From: Tissierellia bacterium
GTDB taxonomy: Bacteria > Bacillota_A > Clostridia > Tissierellales > Peptoniphilaceae
Direction of reading: 5' to 3'
Assembly: GCA_012513395.1 (NCBI GenBank)
Contig: JAAZCH010000229.1
Span: forward strand, 1 to 14,336
Length of the DNA: 14,336 nucleotides
The notes beneath the pieces were generated by a model. It searched no databases. It had not been told where the DNA came from and saw only the letters and a list, made by a program, of their open reading frames with translations. Made by a program: the position numbers and the translations under genes. The first letter of the stretch is position 1, and each line of letters starts with the position of its first letter. This document shows, piece after piece, positions 1 through 9,163 of this stretch.

Positions 1-3
1 AAT

Positions 4-32
4 ATATTAACACCCCAACGCATCTATGTCAA
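4..32 (-). promoter_or_regulatory. Consensus promoter pointing out of the left edge
   Basis: On the minus strand there is a perfect -35 box TTGACA (plus 27-32), a 17-base spacer and a -10 box TAATAT (plus 4-9). Transcription would start at or just beyond the window edge and run left, so it serves a gene that is not in view. The match to the vegetative sigma factor consensus is strong. Confidence 0.7.
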
Positions 33-127
33 CAAAAATTGCATTTAGCACACTACAATTTTAAACAAATTTTCAAAGCAGATTATTGGTGTAATTATAA
101 TATTACTCTTGTGAAAATAGCTTAGTT

Positions 128-156
128 ATTATACCATAATTCGAAATTAAATTCAA
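128..156 (-). promoter_or_regulatory. Second minus-strand promoter with extended -10
   Basis: On the minus strand, TTGAAT (plus 151-156), a 17-base spacer and TATAAT (plus 128-133) preceded by TG one base away form an extended -10 promoter. It lies about 100 bases upstream of the edge promoter and points the same way. The 16 bases around its -10 recur exactly at the gntR promoter (11518-11533). Apart from these two promoters I see nothing that looks like a gene in 1-196. Confidence 0.55.
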
Positions 157-196
157 ACCCTAAAAACAAAAATTGGTTTCATTAATTTATACAAAT

Positions 197-236
197 AAAT
201 AGATATCCAATCAAGCAAATGATTAGATATCTATTT
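197..236 (-). terminator. Terminator after uxuA
   Basis: Arms 197-213 and 220-236 form a 17-bp hairpin with a six-base loop. All pairs are standard except one G-T wobble. It begins nine bases past the uxuA stop. The T tract on the minus strand is interrupted (TATTTATTTG), so it may be a weaker or bidirectional terminator, but its position fits the end of the uronate operon. Confidence 0.75.
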
Positions 237-244
237 AAAAATTT

Positions 245-1315
245 TTATTTAGAATTCTTACTAAGTGCTTCCCACAATCCATTTAGATATGTCAAGCCCA
301 AAGCTCTATCGTATAATCCATATCCCGCTCTTCCAGTCTCGCCCCAAATCATTCTGCCGTGATCAGGTCTTATATAGCCATCGAAGTCCGTGTCATAAAA
401 TGCTTTCATTATTTCATACATATCTAGACTTCCATCGCTACTTAGATGTGCAGATTCATAAAATTCTCTATCATTTAAATACTTGATATTTCTCACATGG
501 GCGCATCCAATTTTTTTCTTTTCTCCAAAGTAACGAATTATCTCTGGTATATCATTGTTTGGATTAGAACCTAAGGAGCCTGTGCACAAACATAAGGTAT
601 TAGATGGAGAATCCACTAAGTTTAATATGGTATCAAGTTGCTCTTTGGTATGAGATATTCTCGGTATACCAAAAACTGGCCACGCCGGATCATCAGGATG
701 TACCGCCATCTTAACTCCATACTCTTCACAAGTTGGAATAATTCCTTCTAGGAAATACTTATAATTTTCCAATAATTTATCTTCGTCTACTTCTTTGTAA
801 AGTTCCAAAACTTTTTCCAGCTCAGAAAGCCGTTCCGGCTCCCATCCAGGAAGTGTAAAATTCCCCGCTCCCTTAATAGTACTTTCAACTAATTCCCTAG
901 GAGTCATATCTTTTAAGTCCGCTTCATTATAATACAATGTATTCGATCCATCTTCTAAAATTTTTCCTAAATCTGTCTTGAGCCAGTCAAACACAGGCAT
1001 AAAATTATAAACAATTGTTTTTATTCCGTGCTTAGCCAAGTTTTTAATTGAAGCTTTATAATTTTCTATATATTTGTCCCTTGTGTCTAAGCCTAGTTTA
1101 ATATCTTCGTGAACATTTACACTCTCTATGACTTCCGCTTCTAAGCCTACGGAATTAACTTTTTCTACAAATTTCTTAATCGTTTCTTCATCCCATACTT
1201 CTCCCGCCTCGAATGTATCTATCATTCCCATCACTCCGGTATTACCTGGGATTTGCTTTATATATTCAATAGGAATAGGATCCGATTCACCATACCATCT
1301 AAATGTCAGTTTCAT
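245..1315 (-). CDS. uxuA: Mannonate dehydratase
   Basis: This enzyme removes water from D-mannonate to give 2-keto-3-deoxy-D-gluconate, the last step encoded in this operon. The 356-residue product is close to the length of Gram-positive UxuA proteins, and shorter than the approximately 394 residues of the E. coli enzyme. Family stretches are visible: [10 protein letters not shown] near residue 25, HPDDP at His206, CLCTGSLGS with Cys242 and Cys244, CAHVRN with His273, and RPDHGRM with Asp318 and His319. The His, Cys and Asp residues are the likely divalent-metal (Mn) ligands of this TIM-barrel enzyme. The ATG directly follows the uxuB stop codon, and its ribosome binding site GGAGG lies within the end of uxuB, so translation is probably coupled. 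It is the last gene of the operon, followed by a hairpin terminator. Confidence 0.95.
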   Translation of the reverse strand: MKLTFRWYGESDPIPIEYIKQIPGNTGVMGMIDTFEAGEVWDEETIKKFVEKVNSVGLEAEVIESVNVHEDIKLGLDTRDKYIENYKASIKNLAKHGIKTIVYNFMPVFDWLKTDLGKILEDGSNTLYYNEADLKDMTPRELVESTIKGAGNFTLPGWEPERLSELEKVLELYKEVDEDKLLENYKYFLEGIIPTCEEYGVKMAVHPDDPAWPVFGIPRISHTKEQLDTILNLVDSPSNTLCLCTGSLGSNPNNDIPEIIRYFGEKKKIGCAHVRNIKYLNDREFYESAHLSSDGSLDMYEIMKAFYDTDFDGYIRPDHGRMIWGETGRAGYGLYDRALGLTYLNGLWEALSKNSK

Positions 1316-2917
1316 TTAAACCTCCAAATCACTTTGTGTATATTTTTTTAAAGTCTTTCTAACACTTCCCGTACTAGTAGACAACTCCTTAAAATATTTC
1401 AATATTTTTTCTGATAGTCCAACTTCTACTAGATTCACTCCAAATATCACTTCATTTTCTAACAAATCATATAATTTTTCAGTAGGTTCGAATCTTCCTA
1501 GCTCAATCCCTGATATAGCTTCTTTTAGTATAGTCATCAATGGATCTGGACTTAATTCCATTTCCCTACCTTCATCATCAACACCTAATAGATATCTTAG
1601 CCATCCTGCAATAGCTAACGGAATGTATTTCAAGTCTCTTTGGTCTTTATCTTCTACCTTCCAATACTTTTCTATAGTCTTGCCAAATCTTATAGGAATT
1701 TTTTGGGAAGTATCTGTAGAAATTCTTTGTGGCATATCTGGTATATATGGATTTGGGAATCTTATGTTTATAACTTCATCCAAAAATTCTTCTGGTTTTA
1801 TTACTTTGGGATCTTCTACTACGGCAATCGCTTCACCGTATCCAATTCCTTTTACTAACCCCAACAACTCATCATCTTTCATTTCTGTAGAAATGCTATC
1901 ATATCCTAACAGGCATCCATATACCGCCAAAGCTGTATGAAGGGGATTTAAGCATGCTGTAACTTTCATAGTCTCAAGTTTTTCTACAGTCTCCTTGTCA
2001 GTCATAATGACCCCGACTTCTTCAAGACTTGGCCTGCCATTTGGAAATTTGTCTTCAATAGCCAAGTATTCTGCTTCCTCTGAGTTAACAAAAGGAGCTC
2101 TAAAGCCTCCTTTGTTTAATTTTACTGGAGAAATATTTGTAAATCCTCTTTCTAATAAAAATTCTTCTACAACTTTTGCTGATCCTGGCGTTATTTTATC
2201 TATCATTGTCCAGGGAAAGGAAACTTTGGTTTCATCTTCTAGGTATTCCATAAATTCATGATCCATTTTGCCTTGAGCTATCCATGCTTTCGCCAAAAAT
2301 GTTATGGCAGATTTCAAAACATCTCCATTTTTAGAAACATTATCCATAGCCACTAAAGCTATTGGTGCTTTTGAATCTTTGAAACGCTTATATAGCATAT
2401 TTGTAATTATGCTCATAAGGTTTTTACTTTCATCTGGTTCGCCATCTATATCTTCTTGTATTGTTTTTAGAGGATTGCCATCCAAATCCAACAGGTTGTA
2501 ACCCTTTTCAGTAATTATAAAAGAAATAAGTTCCAAGTTTTTATTTTTTATAATTTCTTCCAGTCGTATTTTTTCGCTATAATCAAGTACTTCTACAATA
2601 TTTCCCAAAAGATTAACATTGAAGTTTCCATCATTATTTAAAGTTACCGAAAGGGATAAATTGTCAAAATCTCTATATACCTTTTCTACAACTTCAGAAT
2701 TACTACTTCCCAGAACTGAAATTCCTCTATCGTATATTTCTTTGTTTATAAGCTCTTGATTTAATTTGGCTATATAAGCTCTGAAAATATTTCCAGAGCC
2801 CACTGCTAGCCATTTTGGATCTTTTATACTAATCTCCCTAAGTTTATTGACATCGTATTTTGGATATTCATCGCTAATTTTTGATAATTCTTCAATGTTT
2901 TCAAGTTTTAAATCCAA
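1316..2917 (-). CDS. uxuB: Fructuronate reductase (D-mannonate oxidoreductase)
   Basis: This member of the long-chain mannitol dehydrogenase family (533 residues) should reduce D-fructuronate to D-mannonate with NAD(P)H, between UxaC and UxuA. The N-terminal Rossmann segment is visible as AVGSGNIFRAYIA near residue 38. The catalytic region reads KVTACLNPLHTAL, with Lys318, Asn324 and His327. Here five residues separate Lys and Asn, where I recall four in the E. coli enzymes. The start is a TTG (2915-2917) preceded by GGGGTGA, and no in-frame ATG lies close by. It sits 12 bases after uxaC and abuts uxuA. The related alternative is tagaturonate reductase (UxaB), but the adjacent mannonate dehydratase favours UxuB. 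Confidence 0.9.
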   Translation of the reverse strand: MDLKLENIEELSKISDEYPKYDVNKLREISIKDPKWLAVGSGNIFRAYIAKLNQELINKEIYDRGISVLGSSNSEVVEKVYRDFDNLSLSVTLNNDGNFNVNLLGNIVEVLDYSEKIRLEEIIKNKNLELISFIITEKGYNLLDLDGNPLKTIQEDIDGEPDESKNLMSIITNMLYKRFKDSKAPIALVAMDNVSKNGDVLKSAITFLAKAWIAQGKMDHEFMEYLEDETKVSFPWTMIDKITPGSAKVVEEFLLERGFTNISPVKLNKGGFRAPFVNSEEAEYLAIEDKFPNGRPSLEEVGVIMTDKETVEKLETMKVTACLNPLHTALAVYGCLLGYDSISTEMKDDELLGLVKGIGYGEAIAVVEDPKVIKPEEFLDEVINIRFPNPYIPDMPQRISTDTSQKIPIRFGKTIEKYWKVEDKDQRDLKYIPLAIAGWLRYLLGVDDEGREMELSPDPLMTILKEAISGIELGRFEPTEKLYDLLENEVIFGVNLVEVGLSEKILKYFKELSTSTGSVRKTLKKYTQSDLEV

Positions 2918-2929
2918 ATCGTCACCCCA

Positions 2930-4324
2930 TTAAAATTCAAAATAATTCTTAGCATTATTATATGAAATGCCTTCAACTAAATTACCTAGCAGTTCCATAT
3001 CTCTAGGTATTAAATTTTCTTCAGCCCATTTCCCTATGATATTACAAACAACTCGCCTAAAGTAATCGTGTCTTGTAAAGGATAAGAAGGATCTAGAGTC
3101 TGTAACCATTCCCAAAAATCTTCCCAACAAACCTAAGTTTGCAAAACTCCTCATTTGGTCTTTAATTCCAAATTTTTGGTCATAGAACCACCACGCAGTT
3201 CCGTGGGTCACCCACTGAGGAACTCCAGATTTAGGAAAATTCCCCATGAGTGAAGAAAATACGTCGTTATCTTTTGCATTTAGATTGTACACTATCGTTC
3301 TAGGGAGTATTTCGTTATTATTTAAATAGTCAAAATAGTCTTTGGTCTCTTCTGCAAAGCTAAAATCTCCCATAGAATCAAAACCTGCATCAGCGCCAAT
3401 TTTTTCAAACATCTTTGTGTTAGTGTTTCGTAAAGCTCCAACGTGCATTTGCATTGTCCAGCCCAACTCTACATATATTTTTGCAAGCTCAATTATCAAA
3501 TAAGATTGAAAATGTCTTGATGAATTTTCTTCTACTTCTTTATCCTCTAGAGCATCTTTCAGAGCCTTATCCACAACTTCAATTTTTGGTACTGTAAATA
3601 CAAAGTCTTCAAATCCGTGATCAGCCAGTCGTCCTCCCACTTCATGGAAAAACTCAGCTCTTTTTCTTAAGGCAGCTATTAATTTCTCGCCTGAACTTAT
3701 CTCAATTCCCGTAAGCTTTTCTAATTTTTTAATATAATCTTTAAATCCATATTTGTAAATTTTAAATGCAGAATCCGGTCTGAAAGTGGGCAGTACTTTG
3801 GTCGAAAAACTTTCATCTTTTTTAAGTTCAATATGATACTTCAAATCATCCAAAGGATCATCTGTGGTGCAAATATGCGTCACTTTAGAATCTTCAATTA
3901 AAGTTCTGGCAGTTATACTTTCTAATTTCTTATTGGCTCTATCCCATATGTCTTGAGCAGTTTTCTCATTTAATATTTCATCAATTCCAAAGTACGTCGA
4001 AAGCTCCAAGTGTGACCATTGAAACAGAGGATTTCCTATAGCTTGTTCTAAAGTTTTAGCAAAAGCGAGAAATTTTTCAAAATCATCTCCGTCTCCGGTG
4101 ATATATTTTTCTTCTATGCCATTAATTCTCATTGCCCTCCATTTATAATGATCTCCACCAAGCCATATTTCTGTGATATTCTTGTATTTTTTGTTTTCAA
4201 ATATTTCCTTAGGTGACAAGTGACAATGATAGTCAAAAATCGGCATATTTTTGCTGTAATTCAAATATAAATTTAAGCCTGTTTTATTACTTATTAAAAA
4301 GTTGTCGTCAATATATTTAGTCAT
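2930..4324 (-). CDS. uxaC: Glucuronate (uronate) isomerase
   Basis: UxaC interconverts D-glucuronate and D-fructuronate, and usually also D-galacturonate and D-tagaturonate, as the first cytoplasmic step of the pathway. The 464-residue length matches the roughly 470-residue family. The amidohydrolase-type metal motif YHCHLSPKEI (His33, His35) is near the N-terminus. The family stretches MQMHVGALRNTNTKMFEKIG, GVPQWVTHGTAWWFYDQ and TDSRSFLSFTRHDYFRR are all present. The start ATG has the ribosome binding site AAGGAAGG, and the gene begins 13 bases after dctM. The gene looks complete. With only uxuA and uxuB nearby, and no uxaA or uxaB, glucuronate rather than galacturonate is the better-supported substrate. 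Confidence 0.96.
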   Translation of the reverse strand: MTKYIDDNFLISNKTGLNLYLNYSKNMPIFDYHCHLSPKEIFENKKYKNITEIWLGGDHYKWRAMRINGIEEKYITGDGDDFEKFLAFAKTLEQAIGNPLFQWSHLELSTYFGIDEILNEKTAQDIWDRANKKLESITARTLIEDSKVTHICTTDDPLDDLKYHIELKKDESFSTKVLPTFRPDSAFKIYKYGFKDYIKKLEKLTGIEISSGEKLIAALRKRAEFFHEVGGRLADHGFEDFVFTVPKIEVVDKALKDALEDKEVEENSSRHFQSYLIIELAKIYVELGWTMQMHVGALRNTNTKMFEKIGADAGFDSMGDFSFAEETKDYFDYLNNNEILPRTIVYNLNAKDNDVFSSLMGNFPKSGVPQWVTHGTAWWFYDQKFGIKDQMRSFANLGLLGRFLGMVTDSRSFLSFTRHDYFRRVVCNIIGKWAEENLIPRDMELLGNLVEGISYNNAKNYFEF

Positions 4325-4337
4325 AAATATCCTTCCT

Positions 4338-5642
4338 TTATACTAAGCCAGCTGCTTGAGGAATAAACATAGATATAGCAGGTATAAATGTAACCAGCAA
4401 TAATACAATTAAAATTACTCCATAGTATTTAAATAGCCAAGGCATAACTGATTCTACTTTCGTTCCTCCAATTCTCGTACCTAAATATAGAATATTTCCT
4501 ACTGGAGGAGTAATTCCTCCTATACATAAGTTGTAAGTAATCATGATACCGAAGTGTACCGGGTGCATACCAAACTCCATACACATAGGTAAAAAGATCG
4601 GAGTAAAAATTAATACTGCAGGAGTTATATCCATAAAAGTTCCTACTAACAATAGTATAACATTGATAAGCAAAAGGATTACAATTTTAGAATTTGTAAA
4701 GCCCATTACTGCATTGGATATCGCTTGAGGAATTCCTGTAAAGCTCATTACCCAACCCATAATTCCAGAAGCTCCGATTAATAGCATTATTATCCCAGTC
4801 GTTTCAGCAGAATCTCTAATAATGTCCGGTAAATCTTTCAAATTAATAGTTCTATAAATAAAGGACAATATTAAACTATATACTACAGCGATACAAGAAG
4901 CTTCTGTAGCTGTGAATACACCAGAAACTATTCCGCCAACTATAATTACAATTAGGAACAAAGAAGGAATTGATTCTACAATAATTTTTACAAAATCATT
5001 TCCCTTCGGCCTAGCTTGACCTAGATAACCTTCTTTTTTTGCTAGGATTACGCATATAACCATACATCCAATTCCCCAAAGTATTCCAGGAAGATAACCA
5101 GCTAGGAACAATGCTCCTACTGATGTTCCACCACTAATGAGGGAATATGTAATCAATACATTGGAAGGCGGTATTAAAAGGCCTGTTGGCGCTGACGCGA
5201 TATTTGTTGCAGCAGAGAAGTTTACATCATATCCTTCATCTTTTTCTATAGGTCCAATCGTCGCTCCCATAGCTGAAGCTGCAGCTATTCCAGAACCGGA
5301 AATGGAACCAAATAGCATATTTGCTACAATATTAGATACAGCCAGACCACCTGGTAATGTTCCAAAAAATGCCTGAGCTAATCTAATCAGCCTAATTGCA
5401 ATTCCACCTTTGTTCATAATATTTCCTGCTAATACAAAAAATGGTATTGCTAATAGTGTAAATGTAGATATTCCTGAAAATATCCTTTGTGCTGCCGTTA
5501 TTAGTGAAGAAGCTAAATCCAATGTCGGTAGTATTCCAGCAAGGGAAGATAGTCCAATTACTATTGAAATAGGTGTACCAATGATCAAAAGCGCTGCCAA
5601 GACGATAAACATCAATAATCCAGAAATTGCTAATAAACTCAT
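4338..5642 (-). CDS. dctM: TRAP transporter large permease subunit (DctM family)
   Basis: This is the large membrane subunit of a tripartite ATP-independent periplasmic-type transporter, which couples sodium or proton flux to uptake of the ligand delivered by DctP. The 434-residue protein is almost entirely hydrophobic, with about a dozen membrane segments. It carries typical DctM stretches: IPFFVLAGNIMNKGGIA, GSISGSGIAAASAMG, IPPSNVLITYSLISGG, MDITPAVLIFTPIFLP and GGITPPVGN. Its ATG overlaps the dctQ stop by one base (TAATG), and GGGGGA lies eight bases upstream. Linkage to uxaC, uxuB and uxuA indicates a hexuronate as substrate. This is inferred from context, since DctM sequences alone do not show specificity. 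Confidence 0.93.
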   Translation of the reverse strand: MSLLAISGLLMFIVLAALLIIGTPISIVIGLSSLAGILPTLDLASSLITAAQRIFSGISTFTLLAIPFFVLAGNIMNKGGIAIRLIRLAQAFFGTLPGGLAVSNIVANMLFGSISGSGIAAASAMGATIGPIEKDEGYDVNFSAATNIASAPTGLLIPPSNVLITYSLISGGTSVGALFLAGYLPGILWGIGCMVICVILAKKEGYLGQARPKGNDFVKIIVESIPSLFLIVIIVGGIVSGVFTATEASCIAVVYSLILSFIYRTINLKDLPDIIRDSAETTGIIMLLIGASGIMGWVMSFTGIPQAISNAVMGFTNSKIVILLLINVILLLVGTFMDITPAVLIFTPIFLPMCMEFGMHPVHFGIMITYNLCIGGITPPVGNILYLGTRIGGTKVESVMPWLFKYYGVILIVLLLVTFIPAISMFIPQAAGLV

Positions 5643-6139
5643 TAATTAGTTCCCCCTTCATTACTAGAGGAAAGCCATTCTCCTCTACTTATTTCGATGA
5701 TATTCAATATAGAAAATATAATAATCAATACTCCCGCTATAGGTATTACCGAATATACTATACCTGTAGAAATTTGAAGAGCTGGCGATATTTGCTTAAT
5801 AGTAAGTCCTACTAATTTTATTCCTCCATAAACAAATATTGTCGCTGTGAAGATAATAATTAAAACTTCATTTACAATTTCTACAATCTTTTTCTTTTCT
5901 ATATCCCACTTGTCAATGATGAACGTCAATCTCATATGATCTCTCTTACCAAAAACGTATGCAGCTGCTAAAATCGCCATCCAAGCAAACCCAAATGAGA
6001 GCAATTCTTCTGTCCAAGCACTAGGATTATTAAACAAATATCTAGTTGCCACTTGATATGTACCAATAATCGTAATGAGCACGAAAATTGCGACACATAT
6101 CCAGCTTAAAATTTTCATTAAAATACTTTTAAGTTTCAA
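5642..6139 (-). CDS. dctQ: TRAP transporter small permease subunit (DctQ family)
   Basis: This is the small membrane subunit that pairs with DctM. The 165-residue protein has four hydrophobic segments, near residues 10-30, 44-63, 88-108 and 126-147. The DctQ-type motif ATRYLFNNPSAWTEELL follows the first segment, and GKRDHMRL follows the second. The start is a TTG (6137-6139) that overlaps the dctP stop codon. A strong ribosome binding site, GGGGAGG, seven bases upstream decides for this start over the internal ATG at codon 8. It overlaps dctM by one base, so dctP, dctQ and dctM are translationally coupled. Confidence 0.92.
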   Translation of the reverse strand: MKLKSILMKILSWICVAIFVLITIIGTYQVATRYLFNNPSAWTEELLSFGFAWMAILAAAYVFGKRDHMRLTFIIDKWDIEKKKIVEIVNEVLIIIFTATIFVYGGIKLVGLTIKQISPALQISTGIVYSVIPIAGVLIIIFSILNIIEISRGEWLSSSNEGGTN

Positions 6140-7071
6140 TTTGATACCTCCCCTGCATACTTATTGTTAATTGCGTCTATCGCTTCATATATCGGACGAA
6201 GATTTTCATTTTCAGATATTACTTTTTCATGAAGTGGTAAAACCTTTTCTCTAAAGGAATTTACATTTGCTTCTACAAATGTTACCCCCATAACATTCTC
6301 TGCGTGATCTATCGCTTCTAGAGTCTGCTTAGTCCATTCTTCTTGCTCAATTTTTTCTGCGATTTCCAAAGCTTCAAAGAAAACTTCTCTATCCCTGCCT
6401 TCCAATCCTTCAACGAAATTATAATTAGCTACAATTAAGTCTGGGACAATTTGGTGCATATTATATGAATAGTATTTTGCAACTTCACCGTGCTTTACGG
6501 TTGTAAGAGCCAGCTCATTATTTTCAGCTCCATCGATAGTTCCATTTTGTAAAGCGGTATACACTTCACTAAAACTCATTGGCACAGCGCCAGCATTGAA
6601 TGCATCCATCATAGCCACATTAGTCGGTGAAGGCTGAACTCTAATCTTCAACCCAGCAACATCTTCTACAGTTTCTATTGGTTTAGATCCGTAGAAGTTT
6701 CTCGTTCCAGCGTCAAACCATCCTACTGTAATTACACCTTGGTCAATAGTTTTGTCGTAAATCAAATCAGTTATTTCTTTGTTTTGCATCGTTTCATAAT
6801 ATGATTCTACGCCATTGAATAAATATGGAAGTGAAAAAATTGAATACACTCTATCAAAAGTTTCCATATTGGAAGCACTTGCTATTACCATATCTAAAGC
6901 ACCCGTTTGGCAAAGTTCCAATGCATTTTTCGATGAACCTAAAAGTTCGTTTGCGAATATTTGAACCTCATATTTATCTCCTAGTTCTCCTTCTAAATGC
7001 TCTTTAAATGCTCTAAGTGCTATATTGTCAGGATGGTCATTAGGCTGACCATTGGAAATTCTAATAATTTT
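6136..7071 (-). pseudogene. dctP: TRAP solute-binding protein (DctP family), missing start and signal peptide
   Basis: This is the extracytoplasmic substrate-binding subunit of the hexuronate TRAP system. The reading frame matches a mature DctP domain from about [15 protein letters not shown] onward. It continues through LKIRVQPSPTN, which carries the conserved ligand-binding Arg, and SFSEVYTALQNGTIDGAENN to its natural stop. Upstream of codon IIRIS there is no ATG, no ribosome binding site, no hydrophobic signal peptide and no lipobox, and the frame meets a stop at 7087-7089. The internal TTG at 6919-6921 would give a protein lacking the first 50 or so mature residues and any export signal. 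The 5' end is cut exactly where a truncated mgtA begins on the other strand. The remaining sequence shows no decay, so the loss is recent or is an assembly join. Confidence 0.85.
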
Positions 7072-7080
7072 TTTATTAAA
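7069..7080. other. Junction that truncates both dctP and mgtA
   Basis: Recognisable DctP sequence on the minus strand ends at about 7068, and recognisable MgtA sequence on the plus strand begins at about 7081. The few bases between are a T-rich run, TTTTTTATTAAA. Both genes lose their 5' ends here. I see no inverted repeat, transposase fragment or target duplication. A deletion through short AT-rich homology or a contig misjoin would both look like this. Confidence 0.75.
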
Positions 7081-9126
7081 GATAATTTAATATTTATGGG
7101 AACTAGCGTGGTTTCTGGAGCAGCTAAAGGAGTTGTCGTTGCAGTAGGTAACGATACGATTTTTGGATCAATTGCTGAAGAATTAGATGTTGATCCAGAG
7201 CCAACTTCCTTTGAAAAAGGAGTAAACTCAGTTTCATGGGTCTTAATTAGATTTATGTTAGTCATGGTTCCAATTGTATTTTTTATAAATGGATTTACAA
7301 AAGGAGACTGGCTCCATGCAGGACTTTTTGCAATCTCTATCGCAGTTGGATTGACTCCAGAGATGCTACCAATGATTGTTACAGCAGGATTAGCAAAGGG
7401 ATCCTTAGAAATGGCAAAAGAAGAAGTTATTATAAAGAATCTTAATTCTATTCAAAGCCTTGGCTCTATGGATATTCTTTGCACAGATAAGACAGGAACC
7501 CTTACTGAAAATAGAGTAGTTTTACAATATCACTTAAATTTAGACGGAGAAGAGGATACAAGAGTTCTAAGACATGGATTTTTAAATAGCTATTTCCAAA
7601 CTGGATTGAAAAATCTAATGGACATTGCAATAATAAATAAAACTATGGAACTCCAAGATGACGAAAACTTAAAAAATCTTTCCACTAGATACGAAAAGAT
7701 TGACGAAGTACCTTTTGACTTTTCCAGAAGAAGAATGAGCGTAGTTGTGGAAGACAAAACTGGCAAAACTCAAATGATAACTAAGGGGGCAATAGAAGAA
7801 ATTTTAGAAGTTTCTTCCTACTTAGATATCCGCGGAGAAGTAGTTCCTCTAACAGATGAGATGAAAGAAAAAGTTTTATCTCAAGTGAGGGAACTAAACG
7901 AAAATGGAATGAGAGTACTAGGGGTTTCCCAAAAAACTAATCACAGACCAGTAGGCGATTTCTCTACTGAAGACGAATCTGACATGGTTTTAATTGGATA
8001 CTTGGCGTTTTTAGACCCACCAAAACCTTCAGCAGGAGATGCTATAAGAGCTTTAAATGAAAACCAAGTATCAGTTAAGATTCTAACTGGGGATAATGCA
8101 GAAGTAACCCGTTCAGTTTGTGCACAACTTGGATTAGAAGTAGAAAACATGTACACTGGTGATGATATTGAGTTGATGACAGACGAAGAGCTTATAAAGA
8201 TAATTGACAATATTACAGTATTTGCTAAATTATCTCCAGAACAAAAAGCTAGAGTTATTAGAGCTTTAAAATCTAAAGGTCACTCTGTAGGATATATGGG
8301 AGACGGAATAAACGACGCACCAGCAATGAGAGCATCCGACGTAGGAATTTCTGTAGATGATGGCGTTGATATTGCAAAAGAAGCAGCTGATGTAATCCTA
8401 CTCAAAAAAGATTTGATGGTATTAGAGAAAGGAATCATTGAAGGTAGAAAAACTTATGGAAATATGATTAAATATATAAAAATGACTGCATCTTCTAACT
8501 TTGGTAATGTATTTTCAGTTTTACTTGCAAGTGCATTTTTACCATTTTTGCCAATGGAATCAATCCATTTGATTTTACTAAACTTAATTTATGATATCTC
8601 TTGTACTGCAATTCCTTGGGACCATGTAGACAGAGAGTTTTTGCAAAAACCAAGAGATTGGGACGCAAGTTCAATTTCGAAATTCATGATTTACTTTGGA
8701 CCAACTAGTTCCATATTTGATATTTTAACTTATCTATTCTTGTACTTTGTACTATGTCCACAATATACAGAAGGAATGCTTTACCATCAACTAACAGATC
8801 CAGCTATGAAAGCTTTGTATATAGCTGTATTCCAATCAGGATGGTTTGTAGAATCCATGTGGACCCAAACTTTGGTAATTCATATGCTAAGGACTCCAAA
8901 GATACCATTTTTGCAAAGTAATGCTTCATTCCCTGTTATGAGTTTAACAGCAATGGGAATTATAGTTTTGACCCTAATTCCATTTACAGGAATTGGAAGA
9001 GAAATCGGATTACACACTCTAAACGTTACGTTCTTCATATTTTTAGGAGCAGTTGTAATTTTATATATGGCATTAGTTCAAGTTATGAAAAACTATTATG
9101 TTAAAAGAGAAGGGGAATTGTTATAG
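7081..9126 (+). pseudogene. mgtA: MgtA-type magnesium-translocating P-type ATPase, missing the N-terminal third
   Basis: P-type ATPases of the MgtA/MgtB class move Mg2+ into the cell using ATP. Native sequence starts at [13 protein letters not shown], which lies just after the actuator-domain TGE loop in intact members. It then runs through the membrane motif LTPEMLP (7351 onward), the phosphorylation site DKTGTLT (Asp at 7486-7488), KGA, LTGDN (8083 onward), DGIND (Asp at 8302-8304) and the C-terminal membrane part with [17 protein letters not shown], a class signature. Intact proteins are about 890-900 residues with the phosphorylated Asp near 375-380. Here it is the 136th residue, so about 240 residues are missing, including the first two membrane helices and the TGE loop. 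The frame stays open to 6997, but that part is only antisense dctP. No ribosome binding site or credible start is visible, so it should be inactive. The rest is undamaged. Confidence 0.88.
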
Positions 9127-9136
9127 ATAAAACTCA

Positions 9137-9162
9137 AGGGACGCAAGATGTTATGCGTCCCT
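9137..9162. terminator. Bidirectional terminator between convergent genes
   Basis: AGGGACGCA (9137-9145) and TGCGTCCCT (9154-9162) form a perfect 9-bp stem with an eight-base loop. It lies 10 bases after the mgtA stop and one base from the stop of the cyclodeaminase-like gene on the other strand. The T tracts are modest in both directions (ATTATAATT on plus, TTGAGTTTTA on minus). The GC-rich stem in an AT-rich gap supports a shared terminator. Confidence 0.75.
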
Positions 9163-9163
9163 A

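Noticed and set aside
157..190. Short minus-strand frame MKPIFVFRV and a weak AAACC/GGTTT inverted repeat
   Set aside because: There is no ribosome binding site, and the pairing is too short to call in AT-rich sequence.
1623..1940. 105-codon plus-strand open frame
   Set aside because: It is a shadow of uxuB on the opposite strand, with no recognisable family and no start signal.
6136..6921. A short DctP starting at the internal TTG (6919-6921)
   Set aside because: The DctP-like sequence continues upstream to about 7068, and a protein from this TTG would lack both the signal peptide and the first domain strand.
6997..7080. In-frame extension upstream of the mgtA homology, which would give a longer protein starting at 6997
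   Set aside because: These bases are the complement of intact dctP coding sequence, have no MgtA similarity and carry no ribosome binding site.
7020..7265. 81-codon minus-strand open frame spanning the junction
   Set aside because: It is antisense to mgtA, out of frame with dctP, low in complexity, and has no ribosome binding site.
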